Assembly: GCA_035610835.1 (NCBI GenBank)
Contig: CM069457.1
Span: forward strand, 42,511,319 to 42,575,318
Direction of reading: 5' to 3'
DNA length: 64,000 nucleotides
Source: Ophiura sarsii
Taxonomy: Eukaryota > Echinodermata > Ophiuroidea > Amphilepidida > Ophiuridae
This document shows positions 1-12,290 of this stretch, piece after piece (position 1 is the stretch's first letter; every line of letters begins with the position of its first letter). The notes beneath the pieces are model-generated. The model worked only from the letters and a program-made list of their open reading frames with translations. It had not been told where the DNA came from and did not search any database. The position numbers and the translations under genes are program-made.

Positions 1-464
1 TACACTTAGTCATTGAGTTTATGTTTGTCCATTTGTAGCATAAGGGGAGAATCAAACTGTCGGTACAACATGGTGTTGGGGGAGTATCGCTCTTGAAGAT
101 TACCGAGTCATTCTTAAGATTTGTTGATAATTAAAAATATATATATGTATTAACTATAAAAAAAACAATGTTAAAATCCAGTAAAATCTCGTGGTGAAAA
201 CAAGAATGAGTCTTTAAAACTTAATAACATGTAATGGCCTTCGGTCATATCTATTAGTATTAATGTATATTAACGATGAAATACAAAATTTGGATAGCAA
301 AATATTAATAAAACGTACTTTGGCTTGATGGTACCCTCGCTATTATGTGCGTAATTTTGATAATGGCCTCTCGAGGATAATACTATATGGCCTTGACTCG
401 AATATATAGCTCCATTAGTTTTTACAAAACAACTCTTAGTCAAAGTTAAAAAAGGAGTTTTATA
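1..464. other. AT-rich DNA, nothing recognised
   Basis: No gene, RNA or repeat end could be identified. Open frames are short and of low complexity. Confidence 0.5.
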
Positions 465-737
465 AGGCTAAACAAAGAAGGTCTGTCTCAGAAACATTGT
501 GCAAAAAAGCTAAGTGCTGTGCTTTTTTTCTTTCTTTTTTTTCTTTTAGGTATGCGATTTTTTTGATTTTTTTTGATTTTTTTTTTGCTTATCCAAGCTT
601 ACGGAGAACTTTTTTAAACTTTTTTTTTAAAAATCGAAAAGAAAAAAATAATCAAAAAAAAAGAAAGAATGTTTTTAGCCCCCAGCACATACCAATGCGG
701 GCGGGCTTCTGAGACAGACCTTCTCCTTTGTTTGGCC
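465..737 (-). mobile_element. PIF/Harbinger-type MITE, TAA target
   Basis: The ends are inverted repeats, GGCTAAACAAAGAAGG on the left and CCTTTGTTTGGCC on the right, with the matching block TCTGTCTCAG just inside both. TAA flanks both sides (462-464 and 738-740), the target duplication typical of PIF/Harbinger. The interior is T-rich with no transposase. It is the reverse-orientation sibling of the element at 13705-14049, which shares the ends and the internal CATACCAATGCGGGCGGGC-like block. Confidence 0.8.
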
Positions 738-1729
738 TAACATCTTGATTTTTTTTCAAGAAAGGAAGGAGGAGGCATTTTTTTATATTATCCTGTTTTT
801 AAAACTGTTTAGGGCAAAACCGTACCTCTTTGAAATAAACTGTGCGAACCTTTAAAGAAGATGCAACTTTAAATTGTTTTCATTTCATAATTCTGAGGGG
901 TTGGTCACCCTAACACCTCCTGAAAATGGGTATGAATGATTTTTTTTGATTTTTTTTAAATAAAGCATTGAAGAATGCCCGAAGAAGGAAGCGGGAAGGG
1001 ATGCTAAACTTTTTTTTTATTTGGCCTCATAAATAAAATGTTCATTGAAAGCAATATTCTTCTTCAGTTGCTAAAAATTACTGTACATTTTGAAAATTTG
1101 TAAACCTTGAGGTTCTGACTGCCAAACTGCCTCAAATGCGCCCAAGTGTGTTTGACAAGGGACCTCTAACGGGATCACAACGTTCTTAACTAGCTAAGAA
1201 AGTTAACGCAATTCTCATTGGTTCTTAGTGAAATTGGGCAGTGACATTTCCAATATAACACGGCGTATGAATTAGATTGAACACCTTCGAACCCTGCGTG
1301 GTATAATGTAACTTTGTTCCATAATGTGCGTGTCTGCCCTGCGTCTTACTGCGATTTTGTTTGATTATGCGGCGCAATATGCTGATGCATGGTGGACTCA
1401 CTACGGGGATTGATGGAATGGGTTATTCGATACTATAACAAAGGTAACAGTTGACAATGTGGGCAATAAAAGGTACCAATTTTAATAGATATGTCTAAAG
1501 TATGAATGTGTAAGAATGAGAATGAAGGTCTTTACCTTGATTCTCTAAATCTATATAATGCCAGCTTTGTGTTGGGTACTTCTACAAAAAATACTGACGC
1601 CATGACGCGGATTTCTTAAACAAAATGTCTCTGGCGGTCATGGAATTTCCCATATGAATAAAGGGGCATACGTGTACATTGTGCAGGTGCATGTTTAACT
1701 TTATTCTATAGTTCTTCTAGAGCAGTATA
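738..1729. other. unassigned intergenic DNA
   Basis: No coding frame, RNA gene or repeat boundary was recognised in this stretch. Confidence 0.5.
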
Positions 1730-2034
1730 GATGAGGTGACCTATGATGTCATGTATTTACAATGGGACACCCTCTGTTGTTTCCCTCCAGAAAATTTCTT
1801 TCTAATGAATTGTAAAACTCATTTAGTTTTAGTTTTTTGTGTGAAATGCGATAGCTTATAGCATTCCTAAGCAAGTTTAAAGACAGTTTTTATAACAATT
1901 TGCAGTGACACCACAATCTAGTTAGAAAACCTGATCTGGCCTATGTAAACTATAGGAACTATAGGAACTTGCCCGGTGTGTATTGTCTCAAACCAACAGA
2001 GGGCGTCCTAAATGTCAACAAATGTCACCTCATC
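1730..2034 (+). mobile_element. TA-target MITE (GATGAGGTGAC family), copy 1
   Basis: The inverted ends read GATGAGGTGACC and GTCACCTCATC, and the complementarity resumes inside at CACCCTCTGTTG versus CAACAGAGGGCG. TA lies on each side (1728-1729, 2035-2036), as for Tc1/mariner-type elements. A second copy in opposite orientation at 6225-6557 shares the whole interior. There is no transposase. Confidence 0.8.
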
Positions 2035-2314
2035 TATAAGAACGTGTTTGACACTTTCTGAGGCACATGGAAGGGTGTTGATGTAGGCCTATTGAGTATT
2101 GATATTCCTAATTTGTTACTTGTGGTGACGAACAGCTGTTGCTACTTCCATTTATATACAACATTTATGATTTCTTTCTTGTGTGTTTATTTTTACAACC
2201 ATTTTCAAAACAAACAGTACAAGAAGAGTAACCATCGAGGACAGCACTGCTTGATCACTTTGTACCATGCCTTGAACCAATTGTTTACGTCTAAGCATGG
2301 CATACCTGCCATGG
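2035..2314. other. short unassigned spacer
   Basis: It lies between two MITEs. Both strands have open frames of about 90-100 codons here, but they overlap each other, have no recognisable motif and run into the neighbouring MITE. Confidence 0.4.
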
Positions 2315-2645
2315 GGCCAAAAAAAAGGTTGACATGCCCTTTCAGGATCAAAGTCAGGGTCGGACGGTCGGATTTTTTGTTTGTTTTTTGTTTTGAAATT
2401 TGGTAAACATTTACTGTACAAAAACACGTTTAAAAAAATAAAAAAATAAAAAATTAATTTGTCTTTGATTTTTAAACAAGCAGATACTACTCAAAAACAC
2501 GTTTTCATCTTTCTTTATTGTTATGTGCTTCTTTCAACAACAAAAAATAATTTAAAAAATAAATAAAAAAATAAAAAAATAGCGACCCTAGATTTCCGGA
2601 AATTCGAGTCAGTCGGAAAGGGCAAGTCAACTCTTTTTTTTGGCC
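2315..2645. mobile_element. GGCC-ended MITE with 3-bp flank TGG
   Basis: The ends GGCCAAAAAAAAGG and CTCTTTTTTTTGGCC are inverted, and TTGACATGCCCTTTC on the left matches GAAAGGGCAAGTCAA on the right. TGG flanks both ends. GGCC termini and a 3-bp duplication resemble the Harbinger-type elements at 465 and 13705, although TGG is not the usual TWA. The interior is A-rich. Confidence 0.65.
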
Positions 2646-3165
2646 TGGTCTAAGGAACGACTATGATATGAGGGCATTTGGGATGTGAAGGAATGGGATG
2701 TGGTTGAAACATATTTTTAATAAACGGCCTTTTTTCTACTATAATAATTATATTGCTTTTGGTTCGCCATGTACTCGCGAACAGTGCTATAAAGATCAAT
2801 TCTTCCGATTTACTGCCTGTGCATATTTGCAGTATCTACGATTGCAATTAAGTAAATAATTATTACTAAAAGGTTTCCACGCACAAATATTGGACGGACG
2901 GACGTAACTCGCAAGCCGCGCTCTGTTTAATAGTGTATATTAAATTCTAATATGTTTTCTTACGCTAAAAGATAATTTCATTGAGTATATTATATGAAGA
3001 CACTTGCACACACAAACCAGCGACAAATTCAATGATTACAAAACATGTGTAAAGAACTAACCATTGTTAAAAGGTGATAGTATAAATTGATTCGTATATT
3101 ACTGTGTGTCATTAACGCTATTTTCAATGTACAACAAAATAACATTAAATACTTACACATTGCCA
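2646..3165 (+). repeat. repeat unit P, copy 1 (truncated)
   Basis: This segment is repeated at 4970-6670 and 14300-15440. Shared blocks include the run around TATCTACGATTGCAATTAAG and the block CGGACGTAACTCGCAAGCCG. It has no coding content and is cut off where a Q unit begins. Confidence 0.75.
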
Positions 3166-4964
3166 ATTGTAAAATAGATTATTCTGAATGCGAAGAGAGA
3201 CGCTTATGATGACATTAGGCATGACTATGTAGCCTGCATAAATATGTTAACAGCAATCTCCAACGAGTTTGTGGACTTCGATACAATATTGTTACAAATT
3301 GTTGTCTTTTTAATGTAAAGTTCTACTTTTAACACACGTCTGCTAACGCATCTTTACGACATGCTAGAATTAATAATGTAACAAATTTAAAGCTGTTCAC
3401 CAATGTTTCATCTCAAGAGCGAATTGACGCATGCATTATATATTCCCGAGATATACCGGGAGAGAACCTTTATAACAAAAACGAGACAGGATCTAAATTG
3501 ACTACCACAATCCAAACCATTATTTTAAAGAGTATTAATAAATATGTGAGTCGGCGCGGCCAATACATCTGTAGTAATTGAACTCACGGGGGGATTATAT
3601 CGCGTACAAATGGGTCAATGTGTGATTTAAAAAAACGCACTGGACGGTTTTCCAGATTTAAACGCTTATACAATATTGATGAGATTCCTACGCATTCCGG
3701 AACACAAGGATAAAAATAACGAGCACAATGATAATGCAACACATATCTCTGGTCAAGGGCGGCGGAACCGGGGGGGCCAGGGGGGCACGTGCCCCCCCCC
3801 CATCCGTGAAAGTGGTGGGACACCATGTGCACTGTGCCCCCCTAGAAATTTGTGGCTGAACTCCTTTAATCGAGCTCCACAACATTTTTGACCCCAAAAT
3901 AATTGAAAATATTGACTTTTAGTGTCAAAAATACATGAAATTCTCTTAAACTGCAGGCAATTTTGCATTAAAACCAAAAAAAATTCGCGCGCTTCGCGCG
4001 CATTTTTAAAGAAGCGTTTTTCCTTGCCAATTTTTTTTCTTCACGCACACCCTTTGGCCCCATTTTTTATGCTGGTGGTGCTGCCATTGATTGAAAGTAT
4101 CAATGTCCTTCTTATGTTATAGCTGAGACGAATTCGTCTCAGTCTATAGTAGTTTTTTCCGTCCAAAAGTATGAGAGTCGCATTTTCATCTTGTTGCGGA
4201 TTTAAAATTTTTTAAATTATTGCTATATAAAGTACAACTTCGTGGGCCTTTACAATGTCATGAATGTGTTAATTATACCAAAATACGCCATGAAATGGCC
4301 CCTGAGCGCATATCAAAACCCAAAATTTCCCGGGCCCCTTAAGCGGGCCCCGGACCCCACGCCGCAAGGCGCTCCACTCGCTTCGCTCGTTCCGCTTGCA
4401 TGATCGTAATTTCGTGCCCCCCCCCCCATTTTCAAATACGCTCCGCCGCGCATGTCTCTGGTCGTAGCAAAGACAGTCGACCATTATCAGATTAAGACGC
4501 ACGATACCAGACCCTTACAGTAGGTTTAGATGCTTTCTATATAGGAATACAATATCTTTGTTTAGACCAGTATTTGGTGTTACAGCTTCATGTAATTGAG
4601 ATAGAAGCACTGCCTAGGGCGGGCTTTAATGTACAGTCCCTGCCATGTCGTTACAGGTTATTCAAGGCATACGAGATTGATTCATACGAGCTTGCATTAA
4701 AAGTCATTCACACGCACATCCGCGATAGGCATGTTTGAAAGATATTTCTCGTTTGATTGTTGCCTTCATTTGATATTCATCATTAGATAGATCAGCTGGG
4801 CATCGTTGTAGGGTAACTTATTATAGCTAATTAACTATCAAAATAAATTGCAAGGGGTCATAGTCCGATATTGACAAACTTGAGTCAAGATGAAGAATAT
4901 CCCATAGTATATAAGGATATATTTTGACCGCTATTCATAGTATTCTTACCCCATAAAAGAGCAA
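3166..4964 (+). repeat. repeat unit Q, copy A
   Basis: This is one of four direct copies (A here; B 9320-11000; D 11010-12290; C 16730-18660). Shared landmarks are ATTAGGCATGACTATGTAGC near 3220 and the run near 4490 and 11670 containing CCAGACCCTTACAGTAG. It is interrupted by an 8-bp-target element at 3754-4454. No coding potential was recognised. Confidence 0.75.
3754..4454. mobile_element. hAT-like non-autonomous element, 8-bp TSD
   Basis: The ends CAAGGGCGGCGGAACC and the complement of the right end, CATGCGCGGCGGAGCG, form imperfect TIRs. TCTCTGGT occurs immediately outside both ends (3746-3753, 4455-4462). Q copy D carries the uninterrupted site near 11645-11655, which confirms an 8-bp target duplication as made by hAT transposases. 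The interior holds G and C runs and no transposase. Confidence 0.8.
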
Positions 4965-4969
4965 AATTG

Positions 4970-6670
4970 TTCAGACATTTACCATTTTTATTTAATATTT
5001 TAATTATTTAAAAAAAAAAAAATATATGTGAAATAAAACAGGGCACTAGGAATGGGAAGTGAAACATTCTTTTCATAAATGACCTTTTCTATTATTATAT
5101 AGTGCGTCTCTGCTTGCGAACATGGTATAAAGATCTTATTATTCCGATGTATTGCCTGTACATATTTGCAAAGTATCTACTATTGCAATTAAGTAAGTAA
5201 TTATTACTAAAAGGTTTCCACTTACAAATGACGGACGGACGTAACTCGCAAACCGCGCGCTTCTGTGTGGAAATTAAATTATAATCTGTTTTCTTACGGT
5301 AAAAGATCATTTCAGTGAGTATATTAAATCTGAAGACTCTTTGCAGTTTGCACACTCAAATAAGCGACTGGAATTTACTAGGGTAAATTAAATGTTTAAA
5401 AAACATGTATATATCCCATCCTCTCTTAAAGGGGCATTAAGAGATGTGGTGGTGGCAGCGCCCTCAATTACAAAAATATATGATAACAACTGGGATTTGT
5501 ATATTTTTACATTGTATTACATGTATAAACTTACACCTATAAGCTCTCTTGTACAACAAAACGTCGATTCAAAAATGCTGGTAGAGCCGCAACCAGCACT
5601 TTACATGGTTAAAGGGTGTATTCCAGCATATAAAAAACATTGTTTCAATCAAGTTTTGCTGGGTTGTTTTTAGTAGAAACAACAACAATGGCAATGTTTA
5701 ATGTTCATCTTGAATTCGGAAGTAAATTAATTAAAATTTAAAATAAAAAAATCAACATGACATTGTATCCTTTCGACAGGTTTTATTACATTTTCATTCG
5801 TATGGCAACTGTATGTAACGCTATTTTCAATTTACAAAAAAATAATATTAAATACTGACACTTTTCCTATTTTGTCATATCAGATATTCAGCTCGAGATG
5901 GAGAAGCTCTCTTCATATGTTTACATTTTGATTCGTCATGCATACACATATTTTCAATTTATTAACAATCACATTTTAACACTTTTTCCTTACTGTACTG
6001 TACGAACTAGGAAAAAAATGACTAACTTATTTTACATTGTATGTCATTACAATTAATGTACATTTCTGGCATGGGTGATCTCATGAGGGATTTTTTTTTA
6101 GCAAATATAATTGTGACGATTCGTCGATACTCCGTAATATCAAACACCCTGGTAGAATAGAGGCATGTGGGTACACTGTGGTATTAACCTGGAGTAGTTG
6201 GCGGAATGAAAGATGCCCGCAATAGATGAGGTGACCGTTGTTTACATTTAGGACGCCCTCTGTTGATTTGAGACAAAACACACCGGGCAAGAGTTCCTAT
6301 AGTTTACATAGGCCAGATCAGGTTTTCTAACTAGATTGTGGTGTCACAGCAAATTGTTATCAAAACTGTCTTTAAACTTGATTAGGAATGCTATAAGCTA
6401 TCGCATTTCACACACAAAATTAAAAATAAATGAGTTTTACAATTCATTAGAAAGAAATTTCATGTTGTCTTCATTAACTTTACTGTATATTCTGCCTGGA
6501 AGGAATCAACAGAGGGTGTCCCATTTGTAAATACATGACGTCACCGGTCACACCATCTATACAAGCAACGTACGATAGACATTGAGGCAGTAAGAATCAA
6601 GCCAACAAGACCGATTTATAGCAGCTAGTAAAGGGAGACCTGGGGTCTTTCAACTTTGGTTAAGCATACC
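4970..6670 (+). repeat. repeat unit P, copy 2
   Basis: It is colinear with 14300-15440 over its whole length, including a diverged homopolymeric stretch and the terminal block around TTTCAACTTTG. The only large difference is the MITE at 6225-6557. It directly follows Q copy A, so P-Q-P order is preserved here, as in a tandem array. Confidence 0.8.
6225..6557 (-). mobile_element. TA-target MITE (GATGAGGTGAC family), copy 2
   Basis: This is the same family as 1730-2034 in opposite orientation, with ends GATGAGGTGACC and GGTCACACCATC. TA flanks both sides. The paralogous P unit at 15357-15372 lacks the insertion and shows a single TA at the corresponding place, so the boundaries and the TA duplication are directly supported. 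Confidence 0.9.
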
Positions 6671-8149
6671 TTTGAAAGACAACGACATTGCTATCACATT
6701 TCTCAATTATTATCATTTGTCTGACATCAAAGCTAAGATCAGACGAGATACTTCCCGCGAGTAAATTCGATGCCAGTAAAATATACACTGCTGAACTTGT
6801 CAGTCAGAGTACATCCTCATTGGTATTGAATTGAACGGTAACAAACCCTCTACGATGCATTTATTTTAAACAAAATAGAACGAATGATTTATATAATGTC
6901 GGTGAGTTTCATGTAAATACATCTTACATGTAGATTCAACGATAAACATAGTTGTAAAGGGTGAGTAAAAAAAAAAGTGTACTCAACTTTGGGATTTTAT
7001 ATCTTAAAATCAGTGCACAAAATTCACAATTTTTTTTTATTGAAACAAACGAGTTCTTGCATTAGCTTTCTAAAGAATTTTAGTTGGTTGAAATTGGTTG
7101 TGGTAAACATATTTTATGCTCATTTGCGTGAAAGTTAAGATTTTCTAAACCGAACAAGATCGCGATATTTTCTCTGATGAGATCTATTGAATGTCACTAT
7201 TGCAAACGGTCCACACTCTAGTCCGACCTGAGTCCGACGACCATCACAATAGCCAAATTGGTTGTTTTTGTTGCTAAATTCGTGTAATAATAACATTGTT
7301 TTGCCATTATTTCTCATTTGAAAAAAACAACTGAAAAAGTTTGATTTGTCTTTGTTAGTTAGTTATTGTGTACCATACGTGAATCCACTTGTTTATTAAT
7401 ATCAAGCATTATTGAGTGAAATATTCAATATTGTGTTCGGTTTCAAAACGCAGTAACTTTACCGAAATAGTCATATGTGGTAAACGGTACCATGAAATGT
7501 CATGATTCTTTTTGCTGATGATAGTGAATAAATGCATCTATTGCCGCATACATTGGTTGCCTTCATATTCTGATAAATAATCATGGTCATATCAGTCATT
7601 ATGCAATCGTAGTTTAGTAGACGTTAGGAGTTCAATATAATAAATACATGTATAATTCATGAAACACAACAATGTTTGACGTGATACATACTGCAGCCAT
7701 AAAGCATGATTCATCTAAACATAGGCCAACGATGTGCTATTAAATTGAACTTTAGGATTATTGTAATCGTTAATTTCATTTCTAATCAATGAACCATTTA
7801 GATAAAGTCCATTAGATAGCAATTGATTATTAATACGAGTTCATCCTGCTTTATATTCTAGGGTCACACAATATAATTATTATTATTATTATTATTATTT
7901 ATTTTTTTAAATTAAATTATTCAATTATGTTTTCTGCATCCAGAGTAACACATAATCATGAATACCAAAGTCTGAAATTACCTAGGATTAAAATACAACA
8001 TCATTGAATACATTTCTCAACTTAAGATATTTTTAAAATGTCGGGAGATGCCTGAAAAGGTGGCTGGGAAAAGGCTATGAAGTAGACCATCTACAAGGTA
8101 GAAAAACTGCCGACATCCCTAGTATTAGAAGCAGGTATAATCAAAAGAG
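6671..8149. other. unassigned DNA with an (ATT)n microsatellite
   Basis: No gene was recognised. A run of about eight ATT triplets lies at 7878-7903. Elsewhere the sequence is AT-rich with short frames only. Confidence 0.5.
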
Positions 8150-8393
8150 TTAACACTGCAGACGACCCGGAACACATCGGGTATGTTTGTCTCCGCAGAC
8201 AGTTCCAAAATGTTATAAAATGTTTCAAAATGTAAGAAATATTGAATAAAATAACTTTATTTGGGATCAACATGAGAAATGCATTAAAATAAGTACAAAC
8301 ATGTCTAGTTTTGGTTCAGCAATTCATGAGATAAGTTGGGAAATGTTTCTGAAAAATCTGTTTGGTATGGAAAAAATACGTGGAAAGGGTTAA
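8150..8393 (-). mobile_element. TTAA-target MITE (piggyBac-like), diverged
   Basis: A diverged member of the family typified by 27982-28235, in reverse orientation. TTAA occurs at each end (8150-8153, 8390-8393), the right end reads ACGTGGAAAGGGTTAA, and the internal block CATGAGAAATGCATTAAAAT is family-specific. Confidence 0.7.
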
Positions 8394-8473
8394 GATTGAG
8401 AGAGCAACTGGAGCAAACGACAGCACTCCTAGCCAACGCTCAACCAATTTGCACCGGAGGTCAATGAAGTATA

Positions 8474-9140
8474 CAGGGTGAGTCAAAAAGACTGCAATGG
8501 TGGAAAGAAGCCATTTTGTTTTCAAAATCAAAATGAATTTTAAAAGTTTTTAAACGTTGCAAGAATGATATATTTAATCCTAACTTTGTGTGAAAAAATG
8601 AAGTCAATATCATTTTCCGTTTGCCTTTGGTGAACCTTTTGACCAGTGCACCCATTTCACACGTTTGTCCACGAGATACCCAAAATATGCATCAGATCAC
8701 AACATGTGCCTCTCATTCAAATTTGGAAACTTGAGTTCATTTGTGATGTTATTGGAATTTGATGCATCCATTCTTGTTTACATGTGAGTTAGCATAATCA
8801 ATTATAATCATACCCATGTTATGAAAGCGTATAATGTTCTAAATTTGAATAAAAAACTGAAATTTTCTATTTTTTGTTGTTGGCGGGATATTCAAATATG
8901 AAAATACAATGTGTGCCATTTCAAATGAAAATCACTGTGCTCGTGGACAAACAGGTACATTTGGTTGTGCAGCAAAGAGGGTCATCAAAGACAAACGAAA
9001 AATGTGATCGACTTCATTTTTTCACACAAAGTTAGGATTAAATACACCATTCTTGCAACGTTTAAAAAGTTTAAAATTCATTTTGGTTTTGACACAAAAA
9101 TGGCTTCTTTCCACTATTGCAGTCTTTTTGACTCACCCTG
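8474..9140. mobile_element. TA-target element with long TIRs (CAGGGTGAGTCA)
   Basis: Inverted arms of about 170 bp begin CAGGGTGAGTCAAAAAGAC and end GTCTTTTTGACTCACCCTG. TA flanks both ends (8472-8473, 9141-9142). The arms include complementary blocks such as CCTAACTTTGTGTGAAAAAA. This is Tc1/mariner-like by target site and has no transposase frame. Its termini resemble those of 36079-37143. Confidence 0.85.
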
Positions 9141-9319
9141 TATATCTGACGTTATCATTCATGTCATTTAGATAAATGTTTTGCTTGCACTCATGTTCAT
9201 CATGTTTTAATGAGAGAAAAACCATTATGAAATACTTCCAAGGTCATGGTACTTCTTATGGATAATTAGTTGAAAGCCATAATGAAAATGCATGACCTTC
9301 GGCTCGTAAGGTAACGTAA

Positions 9320-11000
9320 AGTAGATGATTCTGAATGCGGAGTGTAACTCTGTTGGTGGAATTAGGCATGACTATGTAGCATGCATACCGATGTTAACTG
9401 CAATCTTCATCGAGTTTGTGGACTACAATACAATATGTTTATCAATTGTTGTCTTTTTAATGCCGATAGACGGAAGCGTTATATTTAACACACGTCTGCT
9501 AACGCATCTTTACGACAAGATATAATTAATAATGTAACAAGTTAAAAGCTTTTCCCCAATGTTTCATCTCAAGAGCGAATTGACGCATGCATTATTTAAT
9601 ACTCCCGAGATATACCGAGAGAGAACCTGCTAAAAGACAGCATAGGATCTGAATTGACTACCACAGACTAAACACATTATTTTAAAGAGTATTAGTAAAT
9701 ATATGAGTTGGCGCGGTGGGTATAGCGCATTTGTATTAATGGCACTCACGGGATTGTACCGCGTATAAATGGGTCAATACATGTGATTTAGAATACGTGC
9801 TGGACACTTTTCCCAAATTTTAATTAAAAGCGCTTATAGAATGTTGATGAGATTCGAATGCATTCCGGAATACAAAGTCTAAAGTGTCCATATATATTTA
9901 TATATTTGGTCGTTAAACTAGTTAAAGACAAACGTGCTAAATCTAGAGGGAATTGTATACAATGTGCTGAAAATGTGCACATGTAATTCATATAAATATA
10001 AAATCGTGAAGCAGTTTATATTCCCCGATTCTTGACTCTGAGTTGTCAACTACTGTAACAGTTTGAACAGCCCTAAGTTACTAGTATGGCTATAGTGTCT
10101 CATTGCATGTGTTACACTTATATTTGGTCATGACAAACCAGTACTAGACCATTATCAGATTATGACGCAGGATACCTGACCCTTACAGTAGCTTTAGATA
10201 CTTTTCATGAATGTAACATCTTTGTTTTGACCAGTATTTTGTGTTACCTTGTCATGTAATTGAGCTAGAAGCACTGCCTATTAGACGTCCATTAACACTT
10301 TTCACGCGGCTATTAGTTTTACCATTATACAAAACAGATTTTTCAGAAACCATTCCCTATTTTCAAAGTCTATCTCAAGGATTACTGAACCAATACTAGA
10401 CTTGTTTGTACTTATATCAATGCATTTATCATGGCGATGAAATTCAATGATTTTGACATTTTTGAAACATTTTGTGACATTTTTGAAACATTTTGTGACA
10501 TTTTAGAATGTCGTCTGCAGACGCCTGCCGCGTGGAAAGTGTTAATACACTGACATGACGTCACAGGTAACTCAAGGCAAGCGAGATTGATTTAAACGAG
10601 TTTGTATTAAAAGTCATTCACACCCGGCACATCCGCTTGGGCATTTTTTGAACGACATTTTTCATCTGACTGTTGCCTTGACATTCGGCATTAGATAGAT
10701 CAGGTTGCCGGTCAAGTCATAGTCCGATATCAACGGCAACTTGAGTCACAGAGAATATCCCAGAGGCTTCATAAGGGTCTACCGATGGAATGATATGCTT
10801 CAGCGATGTTGTAAGTAAAATTGTAATAGGGTAAACCCTAATTGGTTGCAAAACGCCTTTGATGGTAGTTAATTCATTTAAACTGTTATAATTTTAATTT
10901 TGTGTGTGTTTAATTCGAAAAACATTTTTAAAAACATTCTGTGTATGATGAAGTTTAAGTACAAAAAGAAATACGTTTACAATTGTTTAAGTAATTCAAT
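9320..11000 (+). repeat. repeat unit Q, copy B
   Basis: It is colinear with copy A from the block ATTAGGCATGACTATGTAGC onward and with copies C and D further right. It carries a TTAA MITE at 10292-10545, at the place where copy A shows an unoccupied TTAA (4626-4629). It runs directly towards copy D. Confidence 0.75.
10292..10545 (+). mobile_element. TTAA-target MITE (piggyBac-like)
   Basis: Ends are TTAACACTTTTCACGCGGC and GCCGCGTGGAAAGTGTTAA. Inside the right end is the palindrome CGTCTGCAGACG. The block GACATTTTTGAAACATTTTG is a family marker and is partly duplicated in this copy. TTAA is the piggyBac target, and Q copy A preserves an empty TTAA. No transposase is present. Confidence 0.9.
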
Positions 11001-11009
11001 ATTAATATA

Positions 11010-12290
11010 CAGTATTGATGAGATTCATCTGCATTCCGGAACACATGGTATACAGTGACTAGCACAAGCTATGTTTGGTCGTTAAACCTGCTAATTAAAG
11101 ATGGCATATAAGTACACATTGTGCTGAATGTTACCCGTGCAATTCAAACAAATAACAAATCGTGAGGCAGTTTCTCTAAATAGTTATTCCCCGATTCTTG
11201 ACTCTGAGTTATCAACTACCTTTTAGCCATGGCCTCCCGGGAGGGGTACTCGCCTAAGACGGTATACGGGGTGTGCCGCTCTAATGGGTAGGTTTTTGGG
11301 CACAAAATCCCTAAACATGGGGTATGATTTTGTGCTGGAAATCCCTAATAATGGGGTCACTTTTTACAAATTAGTCTATTTTCGCGAAATTTTTGTCTAT
11401 TTTCGCGAAAATTTGCCAAAATTAGGTCTATTTTCGCGAAAATTTGCAAAAATTAGGTATATTTTCCCGATAATTTGCGAAAATTTGGTCTAAAATGAAG
11501 CAAAACCCCTAAAAATGGGTACCGATTTTTCCAAAATCACCCCTAAAAATGGGTATGGGTTTTGAATCTCCAGCGGCACACCCCCGACCAAACCAAATCC
11601 GAGTACCCCCCCCCCCCCCCGGGCATGGCCTCAGTGTTTTATTACATATCTCTGGTAGTAGCAAAGACAGTGGACCATTATCAGATTATTAAAGACGCAC
11701 GATACCAGACCCTTACAGTAGCTTTAGATGCTTTCTAGGAATACAATATCTTTGTTTAGTCCAGTATTTGGTGTTACCATAAATACTGGAGAGGATGGTG
11801 TTACCTTGTCATGTAATTGAGATAGAAGCACTGCCTAGGGCGGGTTGTAATGTACAGTCCCTGTCATGACGTTACAGGTTCTTCAGGGCACGCGCGATTG
11901 ATCTAAACGAGTTTGCATCATAAAGTCATTCACACGCACATCTGCGTTGTGCATTTTGAAATATATTTTTTGTTTGACTGTTGCCTTGACATTAGATAAA
12001 GTGGGCATATTTTTAGGGATGTCTTATATTATAGCTAGTTAACTGTCAAAATAAATTCCCAGTCTGTTCATAGTCCGATATAGACGACAACTTGAGGCAA
12101 GAAGAATATCCAAGGGGCTTCATAAAGGTCTTGCCGATGAAAGTATATGCATCAGCGAATGTTTAAGTATTGTAATAAATAGGGTGAACACTAATTGGTT
12201 GCAAAACGCCTTTTAAAAGTTGTTGACTAATTAAAACTGTCATGATTGTATTATTTGTGTGTTTAATTTCAAAACCATCTTCAAAACATA
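11010..12290 (+). repeat. repeat unit Q, copy D
   Basis: It begins within Q, near GATGAGATTCATCTGCATTCC, and continues through the conserved CCAGACCCTTACAGTAG region. It is interrupted by the element at 11236-11623. It supplies the empty site for the hAT-like insertion in copy A. Confidence 0.75.
11236..11623. mobile_element. CCCGGG-ended element with 8-bp TSD, copy 1
   Basis: The left end is CCCGGGAGGGGTACTC; the right end is GAGTA followed by a C run and CCCGGG. CATGGCCT is duplicated outside (11228-11235, 11624-11631), and Q copy C has it once near 17391-17398. The interior contains a short tandem repeat around TTTTCGCGAAAATTTG. The 8-bp duplication fits hAT, P or Merlin; the superfamily is not settled. 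Confidence 0.85.
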
